This document shows positions 54,979 to 63,409 of a stretch of 64,000 nucleotides of DNA, in pieces (the stretch's first letter is position 1; each line of letters opens with the position of its first letter). This DNA comes from Clostridium porci (GTDB lineage: Bacteria > Bacillota > Clostridia > Lachnospirales > Lachnospiraceae): NCBI RefSeq assembly GCF_009696375.1, contig NZ_VUMD01000003.1, forward strand, positions 62,001 through 126,000, in the 5' to 3' direction. Under the pieces are notes generated by a model that did not search any database, was not told where the DNA came from, and saw only the letters and a list, made by a program, of their open reading frames with translations. Both the position numbers and the translations under genes were made by a program.

Positions 54979-55024
54979 AACAGCGGACCCACTGGTAAGC
55001 CCCCGTGAATCCGCTGTTCTTTTA
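54979..55024 (+). terminator. Terminator after the phospholipase C-like gene
   Basis: AACAGCGGA/TCCGCTGTT (54979-54987 with 55010-55018), followed by CTTTTATC on the plus strand. Confidence 0.7.
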
Positions 55025-55038
55025 TCTATACAGGATAT

Positions 55039-56139
55039 TTATTCAATTACCTGATCTCCGTCCTTTATACAAAAGTTAGACTTAACACCCAGACGCACCA
55101 TCCAGTTTTTAGTCTGCTGGGTCAGCCATGGGCCGCTTCCCGCTCCGCCGCCATTATTATTATCCCAAAGCCACTGCGGAGTGGGCCACAAAGCCACCCT
55201 AGGCCTAAGAGCCTTGTACACCTCATAATCCACCCCGTTTTGCCCGTGATGAGCCAGCTGCACTATATCACACTTTAAGGCGGACAGATCATGCTCCGTC
55301 ATCAGCTTTTCGCCTCCAGCCCTTGCCAGGTCTCCCAAAAACACCGTATTAGTTCCATTCAGAGACACCATATAAGCAACGCTGCTGTTGTTCACAAAAT
55401 CACTGGAGCACTGATAAGCCTGGTTTAGAACCTGAATCCTGGCAGGCCCTGCATTTATAACCTGTCCAGATACGATATCGCCATGAAGCTTCTCTGGCGG
55501 CAGAAGCCCAAGAGCGCCCTTCAGATAGGCCAGCATCTTCGCCACTTCCGGATCTTTCTCCTCATACCAGCTGTCTGGCGCAAAGGAGTAATATACACCG
55601 TCTATGGTTATCTCACCGCTATGCTTGTACAAAATGTCTGCCAGCGCTCCTACGTGATCGGAATCGGGATGGGTCAGAAGCCATGCCTGAACGTGTCCAC
55701 CCTTCTGCTTAATCTGATCCAGAAGATAATCGGCGCTGGTTGTCCAGCCTCCATCCACCACAATCAGTCCGCCCTCCCCTGTCTCGATAATTACTGACAG
55801 CTGCTGCGCTTCAGTTGCATGGTTCGCCAGCATTGTAAGACGGCCAGAACCAAACATAGAGCTGGAATCGATAACCGGCGTAGAAACAGCTCCGAAAGCC
55901 GCAAGCTCAGCCCCGGACTGAGCCGCTGGGACATCCGCGGTTGTTCCCTCTGCTGCCTGGCTGCTCTTTTGTTCCTCGCTGATAATAATTTTGTCCGGCG
56001 AAAACAGAGTATTTTCCTGGGCTGTAAAGGGCTGTGAACGGGGCATCGCAAAGCTTTCCGGCACTCCCCCGGTAAGCATCAGTATCATAGCTGTCAGAAG
56101 TCCTGCCGCAGTTTGTTTCCAGTATCTGTCAATTCTCAT
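55039..56139 (-). CDS. Secreted metallo-beta-lactamase-fold protein (ComEC C-terminal type)
   Basis: A 366-residue exported protein. Signal peptide KQTAAGLLTAMILMLTGGVP with cleavage after SFA, a linker of about 70 residues, then the hydrolase domain with LIVVDGGWTT, THPDSDHVGAL (metal motif in the HxDxDH form typical of ComEC-like members), FLGDLARAGGEKL and VQLAHHGQNGVD. It acts outside the cell, perhaps on nucleic acid or phosphodiester substrates (inference). ATG at 56139 is 8 bases from AAGGAGA. 16 bases follow the lipoprotein gene, so both are one transcript. Confidence 0.8.
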   Translation of the reverse strand: MRIDRYWKQTAAGLLTAMILMLTGGVPESFAMPRSQPFTAQENTLFSPDKIIISEEQKSSQAAEGTTADVPAAQSGAELAAFGAVSTPVIDSSSMFGSGRLTMLANHATEAQQLSVIIETGEGGLIVVDGGWTTSADYLLDQIKQKGGHVQAWLLTHPDSDHVGALADILYKHSGEITIDGVYYSFAPDSWYEEKDPEVAKMLAYLKGALGLLPPEKLHGDIVSGQVINAGPARIQVLNQAYQCSSDFVNNSSVAYMVSLNGTNTVFLGDLARAGGEKLMTEHDLSALKCDIVQLAHHGQNGVDYEVYKALRPRVALWPTPQWLWDNNNGGGAGSGPWLTQQTKNWMVRLGVKSNFCIKDGDQVIE

Positions 56140-56155
56140 CCTCATATTCTCCTTA

Positions 56156-56698
56156 TTAAGCCCGTGGCACCAGGGCTCTCTGTTCTCCGGCCTTCATAGT
56201 GTCATTAACAAGGTAAGAGTCCTCATTTCCCTCTTCGTCATAGAAAAATACCTGAACCAGAACATTATTCTCATCGAAATAGCTTCCATAATATACTTCG
56301 TCGCTGGCCTCATCCGGCGCTTCATAGTAGAAATTCTGGGTTGCTATGGAGGCTCCTGCCGTTTTTAAAATCGCTTCTCCGTAGCGAGCGGCAATCTCCG
56401 GCGTAGTTTTGTGAGTCACCGGAAGGAGTACCTTTACTGTTTTGCTGTCTGAATCATAGGAAATAGCCATATCCATCACGTAGCTGGCAAAGGGGCCGTA
56501 GGGTTCCATATATACCTCCCTTACATCGTTGGTTACTTCCACCCAGTCAATGGGAATATCCTTGGTAACCTCCAGGTCCGGCTGTCCATCCCCCTCAACC
56601 AAGCCTGAAGACGGGGATACAATATTACTTTGAGTGCATCCGCTCAATATTGCTGCAAAAGCCAGTATAATCAATGATCGCTTTTTCAGATATTTCAT
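56156..56698 (-). CDS. Lipoprotein of unknown function
   Basis: A 180-residue lipoprotein. MKYLKKRSLIILAFAAILSGC gives the lipobox LSGC (Cys21). The mature part is beta-rich (VTNDVREVYMEPYGPFASYVM, AISYDSDSKTVKVLLPVTHK, SYFDENNVLVQVFFYDEEGN) and has no motif that I can name; it resembles small extracellular domains such as GerMN only loosely. It precedes the metallo-beta-lactamase-fold gene in the same operon, so it may be a partner of that protein at the surface. Confidence 0.72.
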   Translation of the reverse strand: MKYLKKRSLIILAFAAILSGCTQSNIVSPSSGLVEGDGQPDLEVTKDIPIDWVEVTNDVREVYMEPYGPFASYVMDMAISYDSDSKTVKVLLPVTHKTTPEIAARYGEAILKTAGASIATQNFYYEAPDEASDEVYYGSYFDENNVLVQVFFYDEEGNEDSYLVNDTMKAGEQRALVPRA

Positions 56699-56803
56699 TC
56701 TAAAAAACCCTCCTTTTTATCAACGGTACTATTATAACGAAGTTTGTCCCTTTTTAACAGTTTTTTTTTCTTACAATATTATTGAAGTTTTTACAAAAGG
56801 GAC

Positions 56804-56832
56804 TTGATTTTTCCGTAAGCTGGTGCTAATAT
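56804..56832 (+). promoter_or_regulatory. Probable promoter of the BCCT gene
   Basis: TTGATT (56804-56809), 17-bp spacer, TAATAT (56827-56832), about 45 bp ahead of the BCCT ribosome site. Confidence 0.4.
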
Positions 56833-56882
56833 GTTCAATATAATTTGTATTTATAAATTTTTGAACAAATAGGAGGTTCTTT

Positions 56883-58439
56883 ATGAGAACATGTAAACCT
56901 GCATCTGGTGAACTGCGCTTGGAAAAGCGTCTGGACTGGATTACTACGCTGATACCCTTTTGTGCCATTGTAAGCCTGTGCTTCCTGTTTATGGTATTCC
57001 CTGATGACTCCACTTCAATTCTGGAAGCCATCCGTTTCTTTCTGGGCGACCAGCTTGGAAGCTATTATCTGATTATGGGGCTGGGGGCCTTCCTATGCTC
57101 TCTCTATATGGCATTTTCCAAATACGGAAAAATTAGGCTGGGAAGGAACGAGAAGCCTCAGTACACATCCTTCCAGTGGGGCTCCATGATGTTTACAGCC
57201 GGCCTCGCCGCGGACATACTGTTCTATTCACTATGCGAATGGATACTCTATGCAGAAGAACCCCGTATTGCAGATATGGGCGCTATGCAGGATTGGGCTG
57301 CCACCTATCCCCTCTTTCACTGGGGGCCCATACCCTGGAGCTTTTACATGATTCTGGCTGTATGCTTCGGCTTTATGATCCATGTGCGCAAGCGCAGCAA
57401 GCAGAAATACTCTGAAGCCTGCCGTGCCCTCCTGGGAAAGCGTGTAGACGGAATCTGGGGCAAGCTTATTGATCTGACAGCCGTATTTGCCCTGTTGGCC
57501 GGAACTGCCACTACCTTTTCTCTGGCCACGCCCCTGCTTTCCTCTGCTCTGAGCCGGGTATTGGGCATAGCAGAGAGCAATCTGTTAACCATCGCAATTC
57601 TGGTCGTTATATGTGTCGTTTACACTCTGGCCGTTTACTTCGGAATGGAGGGCGTTGCCAAACTGGCTGCCTCCTGTGTGTATCTGTTCTTTGCGCTTTT
57701 GGCCTATTTCTTCTTTTGGGGCGGAGAAAAACGCTTCATAATTGAAACAGGAATTACCTCCATTGGAAATCTGGCTCAGAATTTTATTAGCATGTCCACC
57801 TGGACCGACTCCCTGCGCTCCTCCTCCTTTCCTCAGAACTGGACTATCTTCTATTGGGCGTACTGGATGGTATGGTGTGTGGCAACTCCATTCTTTATCG
57901 GAACGATCAGTAAGGGAAGGACCATCCGCCAGACCGTTCTGGGAGGATACTTTTTCGGACTGGCAGGTACTTTTACTTCCTTCATCATATTAGGAAACTA
58001 TGGACTGGGACTTCAAGCACACGGAAAGCTGGATCTTTTAGGTTTTTATTCGCAGACCGGAAATTTATATCAGACGATTCTTGCGGTTTTCGAGACTATG
58101 CCTCTGGCTAAGGCTGGACTGGCTCTGCTGGCAGTTACCATGATTGCATTTTACGCCACATCCTTTGATGCCCTCACCATAGTTGCCAGCTCTTACTCCT
58201 ATAAGGCCCTAGAGGCTGACAGGGAGCCTGATAAAGGAGTCAAGCTGTTCTGGGCCGTTATGCTGATGCTGCTCCCTATTGCCCTGATTTTCTCTGAAAA
58301 CTCCATGACAAATCTCCAGACAGTGTCCATTATCGCGGCATTTCCTATTGGATTCATTATTTTCCTGATTGTATGGAGCTTCTTTAAGGATGCCAGGCAT
58401 TACCTGGATCATGAAGAAATAGAATCAAACCACGGATAA
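56883..58439 (+). CDS. BCCT-family betaine/carnitine/choline transporter
   Basis: A 518-residue transporter with about twelve membrane helices. WTIFYWAYWMVWCVATPFFIGTISKGRTIRQ is the family signature region. The glycine-rich helix 3 motif, usually GIDMFF-type, reads FTAGLAADILFYSLCEW here, so Na+ coupling may differ as in CaiT-type exchangers (inference). AATAGGAGGTTC lies ahead of the ATG. It is monocistronic with a terminator. The substrate (betaine, choline, carnitine or other) cannot be told. Confidence 0.9.
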   Translation: MRTCKPASGELRLEKRLDWITTLIPFCAIVSLCFLFMVFPDDSTSILEAIRFFLGDQLGSYYLIMGLGAFLCSLYMAFSKYGKIRLGRNEKPQYTSFQWGSMMFTAGLAADILFYSLCEWILYAEEPRIADMGAMQDWAATYPLFHWGPIPWSFYMILAVCFGFMIHVRKRSKQKYSEACRALLGKRVDGIWGKLIDLTAVFALLAGTATTFSLATPLLSSALSRVLGIAESNLLTIAILVVICVVYTLAVYFGMEGVAKLAASCVYLFFALLAYFFFWGGEKRFIIETGITSIGNLAQNFISMSTWTDSLRSSSFPQNWTIFYWAYWMVWCVATPFFIGTISKGRTIRQTVLGGYFFGLAGTFTSFIILGNYGLGLQAHGKLDLLGFYSQTGNLYQTILAVFETMPLAKAGLALLAVTMIAFYATSFDALTIVASSYSYKALEADREPDKGVKLFWAVMLMLLPIALIFSENSMTNLQTVSIIAAFPIGFIIFLIVWSFFKDARHYLDHEEIESNHG

Positions 58440-58488
58440 ATCAAATGGACTGCTTCTAAACTGCTTTTCACGAAGATGCTGCACAAAA

Positions 58489-58535
58489 AACACGGTTCCA
58501 ATCGCTGTAAAAAGCTATCTGGAGCCGTGTTCTTT
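58489..58535 (+). terminator. Terminator after the BCCT gene
   Basis: AACACGGTTCC pairs with GGAGCCGTGTT (58489-58499 with 58521-58531), followed by CTTT. Confidence 0.65.
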
Positions 58536-58629
58536 AGTTGCTTCGAGGCTGATCTTGCTCAATCCTATCTGATTTTTATATTGCAGCGGTATCTTAATAA
58601 TTGCGCAACATAGTTGCATGCGCTCCTTA

Positions 58630-58875
58630 TCAACACTTCCAGAGTATACTCTGAATCCTGTCTTTTGCTTCTGACTCGTCACTTCCCTTAAAGCAAAATG
58701 TCAGATATCCGTTAAGGCAGAGATTCATTACCTCATCATAGCTCTTAACATTGGCTGTGGTCTCTTCACTGGTTACATAGATGTCGCAGTCAAACTGATT
58801 CGCTGTCTGAATCAAGTAAGAAATAGGAATAGGCCTTAAGACCTTCTCCCTGCTGTCAACTTGTCTGGTTAACAT
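58630..58875 (-). CDS. HPr-like protein with Arg in place of the active-site His
   Basis: An 81-residue protein of the HPr fold. ISYLIQTANQFDCDIYV and ANVKSYDEVMNL align with the standard HPr regions, and Ser45 of NVKSYD matches the HPr-kinase Ser46 site. The GIHARPA active-site loop reads VLRPIP: Arg14 is at the position of the phospho-accepting His15, and Ile16 at that of Arg17. So it cannot pass phosphate in the PTS; like Crh of Bacillus, it may be a regulatory HPr. GAGGTGA lies ahead of the ATG. It stands alone. Confidence 0.75.
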   Translation of the reverse strand: MLTRQVDSREKVLRPIPISYLIQTANQFDCDIYVTSEETTANVKSYDEVMNLCLNGYLTFCFKGSDESEAKDRIQSILWKC

Positions 58876-59002
58876 AGAATCACCTCAATTCAAAAACAAA
58901 ACCGACTACCTGTTCCACCTTCCCTCGACTCATTTACATACCTTTCTTATAGACAGAATAACACGTTTCTTGAGAATATGCAAGAGGCAGAAAGCAAAAG
59001 CC

Positions 59003-60238
59003 TTAGATACTCAGGCCTTTTACAGCCCAATTATAGTTCTCCATAGACTGTCTCAGATTCAGGTCTGCACAGCGCAGGGAAGCCTGTGCCTGGAGGTAGG
59101 CCAGCTCCTGCTGGAGATATTCAATCTGGCTGATCGATCCGTTTTGTTTGCGTATCTGGGCTGCATCCCAGATCATCTGAGCGTTCTGGAGCTCGGTGGA
59201 GGAGGCATCATAGGAAGCCTTCTTTTCCACAATATCATCATAGAGCCTTTGAATATCGGAACGGACCATCTCCTCGCTGTATGCCACGTTTTGTATTTTA
59301 TTCTTTATCTGTGTGGTAGACTTAGTTGTAGCCTGTTCGATCTGATCCATACCGCCGCCCTTGCTGGTTCTTAAGGATATAAGGTCATAATTGTTATTTA
59401 CAGCCCTTTCCTTGTCTGCATTCACATCAATCTCAGCAATAGCCGCCACATCCGCTGACGGCACCGGTCCTATGACCGGATTCCCTTCTGCGCCCCAGCC
59501 GGTCATGCTGCAAAGGCTCTTTTTGATGCTTTCTGCCTGTGTGTCAAGGGCTGCCAGCTGGGCTTTGGATGAGGACAGGGTGGAGGCGGCGCTTAAGACT
59601 CCCGCGTCCACAGCCAGACCCTGGGCCTGCATGGTCTGCTGGATGCTTCTGGCTGTTTCTGCGATTTCCACTCCCTTGGCTGCCACTGCACGGTTAGCCA
59701 TGATCTGCTCGTAGCCGTTCATAGCGGACTGTAGACTATAGACGATCTTGTTAACCCCCCGCTGAGCTGATTTCAATCTTGAAGGCCTTGTAGACAGATC
59801 GATATTGCGGCTCATGCTGTCTGCGCTTTTGCGGTAAGCCTTAGCCGTCATCTTGTTTGTCATAATGCCAATAACCGCATCTTCCATATCGCCTCCGGCA
59901 ACCTGGCCAGCCTTAATCGCGTCCTCCAAATCATCAGCCTGATCCTTTAAATCATCAGCAGCGTTGTACATAAGCTCCGCTACCAGCTCCATATCTCCAG
60001 TGTCAGTCAGCATATCGTAAGCAGACTTTATGGGACCATAATAATTCTTAACAAGCTCCTCCAGCTCATCGTACTCCAGCTGATTATCCTGAAGCCGTGC
60101 TAAGGCCGCCTCATACTCCGTATTTGGCCCTTCCTCCGGCAGAGCCAGGGCTGTAAGGCTGCCTGTCAAAGCAAACGCCAAAGACACAGCCGCCAGCCTG
60201 ACCGGATTTCTATACCGTTTCATCATGGATGTCATCAT
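59003..60238 (-). CDS. TolC-family (outer-membrane-efflux-like) protein, second copy
   Basis: About 411 residues. Signal peptide RYRNPVRLAAVSLAFALTGS, then long helical repeats (EYDELEELVKNYYGPIKSAYDM; LSTRPSRLKSAQRGVNKIVYSL; ISQIEYLQQELAYLQAQASLRCADLNLRQSMENYNWAVKGL) that follow the TolC/OEP pattern, where the last helix ends with a W...KG. It lacks an obvious beta-barrel pair. Several ATG codons (60238, 60235, 60226) are possible. It lies 38 bases after the first copy and is co-transcribed. Confidence 0.72.
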   Translation of the reverse strand: MMTSMMKRYRNPVRLAAVSLAFALTGSLTALALPEEGPNTEYEAALARLQDNQLEYDELEELVKNYYGPIKSAYDMLTDTGDMELVAELMYNAADDLKDQADDLEDAIKAGQVAGGDMEDAVIGIMTNKMTAKAYRKSADSMSRNIDLSTRPSRLKSAQRGVNKIVYSLQSAMNGYEQIMANRAVAAKGVEIAETARSIQQTMQAQGLAVDAGVLSAASTLSSSKAQLAALDTQAESIKKSLCSMTGWGAEGNPVIGPVPSADVAAIAEIDVNADKERAVNNNYDLISLRTSKGGGMDQIEQATTKSTTQIKNKIQNVAYSEEMVRSDIQRLYDDIVEKKASYDASSTELQNAQMIWDAAQIRKQNGSISQIEYLQQELAYLQAQASLRCADLNLRQSMENYNWAVKGLSI

Positions 60239-60276
60239 TCCTTTCCTGTAAGTATGTGCTTCTGCCGCTAACATTC

Positions 60277-61509
60277 TTAGAACGTAAGACCCTTTTTTAT
60301 CCAGTCATACTGTTCCATCGCAAGGAAAAGCTGCAGCTTGGCTGTCTCCACTTCGTTCTGGGCTGTGGTGAAGGCAGTCTGCTGCTGAATCAGGGCCAGA
60401 TTGCTGATATTACCTGCTGCCGCATTGGCATTGGCGCTGCTCATATTCACAGTCTCAAGCTGGAGTCTGGTATTGGCCGCCTCCAGCTCATCCCTGGCAT
60501 CCAAAACTGCGTTGTACTGGTTTTTTAAATTGTTGTATACTGTGTCCTTTCCCGCGTCAATATCAGCCTGGGCGGCTGCCCTTAAATCGTTGGTCGACAC
60601 ATTTTTAAGCTTTAACTCGTTGCTCTTGATATCATAGTTGCTGGCAATCGCTCCCTCTTTGTCTGCCTCAGGATTCATTGCGGCTATCCGGGCTAAATCA
60701 GGCTCCGGCACCTTGCGGATTTCCGGCTGCCCGTCTACAGCCCAGCCAAGCATCAGACACAGATTCCGGTGAACATTGCCGGCAGCCTTCTTGGCAGCCA
60801 ATATACTGGCATCGATATCCTGTACGTTTTTTTGAGCAGTGAGAACATCCAGCTGTGTGGCATTGCCTACAGCCTGATTGGCAGCCGCTGCTTCGTAGGA
60901 AGCCTGAGCCAGCGCTCTGTTGGCATTTAAATTCTCCAAACTATAAGCAGAAACCTCATAGGATGCCATCAGCTGCTGAGCCTGATACACCAAGTTAGCC
61001 TCAGTTTTGTCATAGGCCACCTTGTACATATCTGCATCCATATAGTTATTATCCGCCATCTTTGCCAAGTTGTTGCCGGCGTACTCAGACATAGCGGAGG
61101 ACACTCTGCTCATGGCATCATCCGAATACGCGGCGTCGGCCTGATCCCAAAGATCCATGGCGTCATCCATTAATTCCTTCCAAATATCCGTTAAATCCTT
61201 GTTCTTCTGATCATTATAGCTGAAACGGTTGCTTCGTACCGTAGGGTTATACTCATGGATCAGGTCTGCAATCTCATTATACTCCAGTACATTGTCCCTT
61301 AGGGAAGCCCATTTATCCTGGGAATAAGCAAATTCCGGGCTTAAATTTTTACTGATATCAGGAGCCACAGGCTCTGCTACCGCAAAGTTATCCTCAGGCT
61401 TAGTAGCCAGTGTAGCCCAGGCAGTCATCGGCGTCATAGCTGCAATGGCCGTAGCCGCCAGAATCGCCGTCCCCTGGTTTCCGTATTTCCTGATTCTGCT
61501 AACTTTCAT
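60277..61509 (-). CDS. TolC-family (outer-membrane-efflux-like) protein, first copy
   Basis: A 410-residue protein with a signal peptide (GTAILAATAIAAMTPMTAWA). Helix-rich, with ASYEAAAANQAVGNATQLDVLTAQKNVQDID, YDIKSNELKLKNV and AFTTAQNEVETAKLQLFLAMEQYDWIKKGL, the latter two typical of the second half of TolC-type proteins. In a sporulating Clostridium with no outer membrane gene in view, such proteins have no known role; it may be a wall-spanning or surface scaffold (inference). AAAGGAGAAATATT lies ahead of the ATG. It directly follows the TetR gene. Confidence 0.75.
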   Translation of the reverse strand: MKVSRIRKYGNQGTAILAATAIAAMTPMTAWATLATKPEDNFAVAEPVAPDISKNLSPEFAYSQDKWASLRDNVLEYNEIADLIHEYNPTVRSNRFSYNDQKNKDLTDIWKELMDDAMDLWDQADAAYSDDAMSRVSSAMSEYAGNNLAKMADNNYMDADMYKVAYDKTEANLVYQAQQLMASYEVSAYSLENLNANRALAQASYEAAAANQAVGNATQLDVLTAQKNVQDIDASILAAKKAAGNVHRNLCLMLGWAVDGQPEIRKVPEPDLARIAAMNPEADKEGAIASNYDIKSNELKLKNVSTNDLRAAAQADIDAGKDTVYNNLKNQYNAVLDARDELEAANTRLQLETVNMSSANANAAAGNISNLALIQQQTAFTTAQNEVETAKLQLFLAMEQYDWIKKGLTF

Positions 61510-61549
61510 AATATTTCTCCTTTTTGTATGAAATCAGTATGTGATTAGG

Positions 61550-62170
61550 TTACTTACAAACACCCTTTTCCAATACAAGCATTTCCTTTTCCACAACCTT
61601 CAAAAGCCTCTCTCTCTCCACAACATTTTTATAGTATAGGGCCAACGCCTTCATGCTGATTACCATAGCCATATCCACAAAATAGGGAAGGAGCTCCTCC
61701 TGGATGGCATAAGTATTCTTATCGATGCCTCCATAGAACCTCCGGCAAAATTCCTGATAGTCCTCATCCTGCAGCCATACTCCCCGGATGCCAAATAGAT
61801 AATTCTGATTCACCATATTCAGATCGGACAGCATATTTTTATACATCTTATAGCCCAGACCGTTTTCCCCTTTTTTCATCACAGCCTTCAGCAGATTGAC
61901 AGGTACAGCAAAGGGATTCCCCTCTTCCTTCTTAAGAGCTTCTATTACCTTATCCTGAAAGCTGTCCCTGAATCCCCGGAGCATATACTGCATCAGATCG
62001 TCCTTATCCGCAAAATATGTATAAAAGCTTCCTCTGGAGATACCGGCCTCCTTTATAATCTGATTGATAGATGCAGCCGAATAAGGAACCCTGGAAAACT
62101 CATGAACCGCGGCCTCCAGTATAACCCGCTTTTTTTCATCCTTCAGTTTTAAAAAACGTTGTGTAGGCAT
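61550..62170 (-). CDS. TetR-family transcriptional regulator
   Basis: A 206-residue regulator. The N-terminal HTH shows FLKLKDEKKRVILEAAVHEFS, AASINQIIKEAGISRGSFYTYFADKDDLMQYML; the helical C-terminal domain senses an unknown ligand. First gene of the TetR-TolC-TolC operon and likely autoregulated through two palindromes upstream. AAGGAGGCAGC lies ahead of the ATG. Confidence 0.9.
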   Translation of the reverse strand: MPTQRFLKLKDEKKRVILEAAVHEFSRVPYSAASINQIIKEAGISRGSFYTYFADKDDLMQYMLRGFRDSFQDKVIEALKKEEGNPFAVPVNLLKAVMKKGENGLGYKMYKNMLSDLNMVNQNYLFGIRGVWLQDEDYQEFCRRFYGGIDKNTYAIQEELLPYFVDMAMVISMKALALYYKNVVERERLLKVVEKEMLVLEKGVCK

Positions 62171-62240
62171 AAAGCAGCTGCCTCCTTGTTATCTTTGGTA
62201 TATGATCGCTTACTTGCAGACTTATTTTTCAAGCCTAATA

Positions 62241-62272
62241 AATGACACAGTGTCATTATGACAATTTGTCAT
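62241..62272. promoter_or_regulatory. Two adjacent palindromes, probable TetR operator
   Basis: AATGACAC-A-GTGTCATT (62241-62257) and ATGACAA-T-TTGTCAT (62258-62272) are perfect palindromes with the shared half site ATGACA, immediately side by side, about 70 bp ahead of the TetR ATG. Confidence 0.65.
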
Positions 62273-62336
62273 GAATCCAATTATAAACACCTTTGGATGT
62301 AATTGTCAAGAAAGGAACCATTAAATTTCCATAAAC

Positions 62337-62381
62337 AAGAAAGAGGCTGTCCTTTCATTACATCTTCAGGACAGCCCTCTT
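62337..62381 (-). terminator. Terminator after the GT2 gene
   Basis: AAGAGGGCTGTCCT pairs with AGGACAGCCTCTTT on the minus strand and is followed by CTTGTTT. Confidence 0.7.
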
Positions 62382-62421
62382 GAGCGTTATGCCAATGATT
62401 GGTCAAACGTCTCCATCTCTT

Positions 62422-63351
62422 TTATCTGTCTATATTTTCTGTCCGCTCCACGATATACACCGGACGGTCCTTTAATTCACTGAACAGTATGGCGATATAC
62501 TCGCCAATAATGCCGATAAGCACAAACATCATGGCAAACATAAAGCAGATTAGCACTACGATAGTGGCGTAACCGCTGGGCGCTCCCCTGCGGGTCAGCA
62601 GAGTGTAGGCCATCACCGCCAGTCCCAGAAGGGCGGAGAAAATTCCTGCATAAATCCCAAGCTTTAAGGGCATATTTGAAAAGCACAAAATGGTATTAAG
62701 GGAAAAAACAAAAAGCTTCTTCATGCTGTATTTACTCTCTCCCGCCACTCTGGCCCTAGCCTCATATTCCATGGTTGTCTTTTTAAACCCTACATTCTGG
62801 ACATATCCCCTGAGAAACCGTACCTTCTCCCTGTAATTATTCTTTAACACCTGGGCTACAGGACGGCTTACAGCAAAGAAGTCTGAAGCATTAGCCTCAA
62901 AATGCACGTCTGAAATGTGATTGATCAGCCAGTAAAAACCAGAGGAGGTAATATTTTTTATAAGGCCCGCCGTCTTATTCCTGGTGCGGACCATGTTAAT
63001 TACCTCATAGCCCTCCTCAAACAGCTTCAGAATACCCGGAATACATTCCGGAGGGTGTTGAAGATCCGCGTCCATGCAGATAATTGCGTCACCCCTGCTG
63101 TAATCCAGACCTGCAATCATAGCTGCCTCATGGCCGAAGTTTCTTGAAAAGCTGACAATCTTTGCCCTGAAGTCTGATTCTGCCAGATGGGCCAGCACCT
63201 TCAGACTACCGTCTGTGCTGCCGTCATTTACAAATATAAGCTCATAATCCCAGGAGGTTGTGTCCAGCACACCTGTAGTCTCTCTGTAAAATTCCTCCAA
63301 TGCTTTTTCTTCGTTATAAACCGATACCACAACTGATAACAATTTTTCCAT
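62422..63351 (-). CDS. GT2 glycosyltransferase, GtrB/DPM1-like
   Basis: A 309-residue membrane-anchored transferase. The catalytic domain has LLSVVVSVYNEEKALEEFYR, FVNDGSTDGSL, SRNFGHEAAMIAGLDYSRGD and the metal-binding CMDADLQHPPE, then VRFLRGYVQNVGF; two C-terminal helices (LGIYAGIFSALLGLAVMAYTLL and MFAMMFVLIGIIGEYIA) anchor it. Such enzymes transfer a sugar from a nucleotide donor to undecaprenyl phosphate for surface glycan decoration. ATG at 63351 starts the conserved fold; the upstream reading overlaps LicD. Confidence 0.88.
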   Translation of the reverse strand: MEKLLSVVVSVYNEEKALEEFYRETTGVLDTTSWDYELIFVNDGSTDGSLKVLAHLAESDFRAKIVSFSRNFGHEAAMIAGLDYSRGDAIICMDADLQHPPECIPGILKLFEEGYEVINMVRTRNKTAGLIKNITSSGFYWLINHISDVHFEANASDFFAVSRPVAQVLKNNYREKVRFLRGYVQNVGFKKTTMEYEARARVAGESKYSMKKLFVFSLNTILCFSNMPLKLGIYAGIFSALLGLAVMAYTLLTRRGAPSGYATIVVLICFMFAMMFVLIGIIGEYIAILFSELKDRPVYIVERTENIDR

Positions 63352-63409
63352 GAACTCTGTATGCAGTCCTTTCTTTTTCCGGTCTGTCTCTTTCTTTCCC
63401 AGGCCGCAT

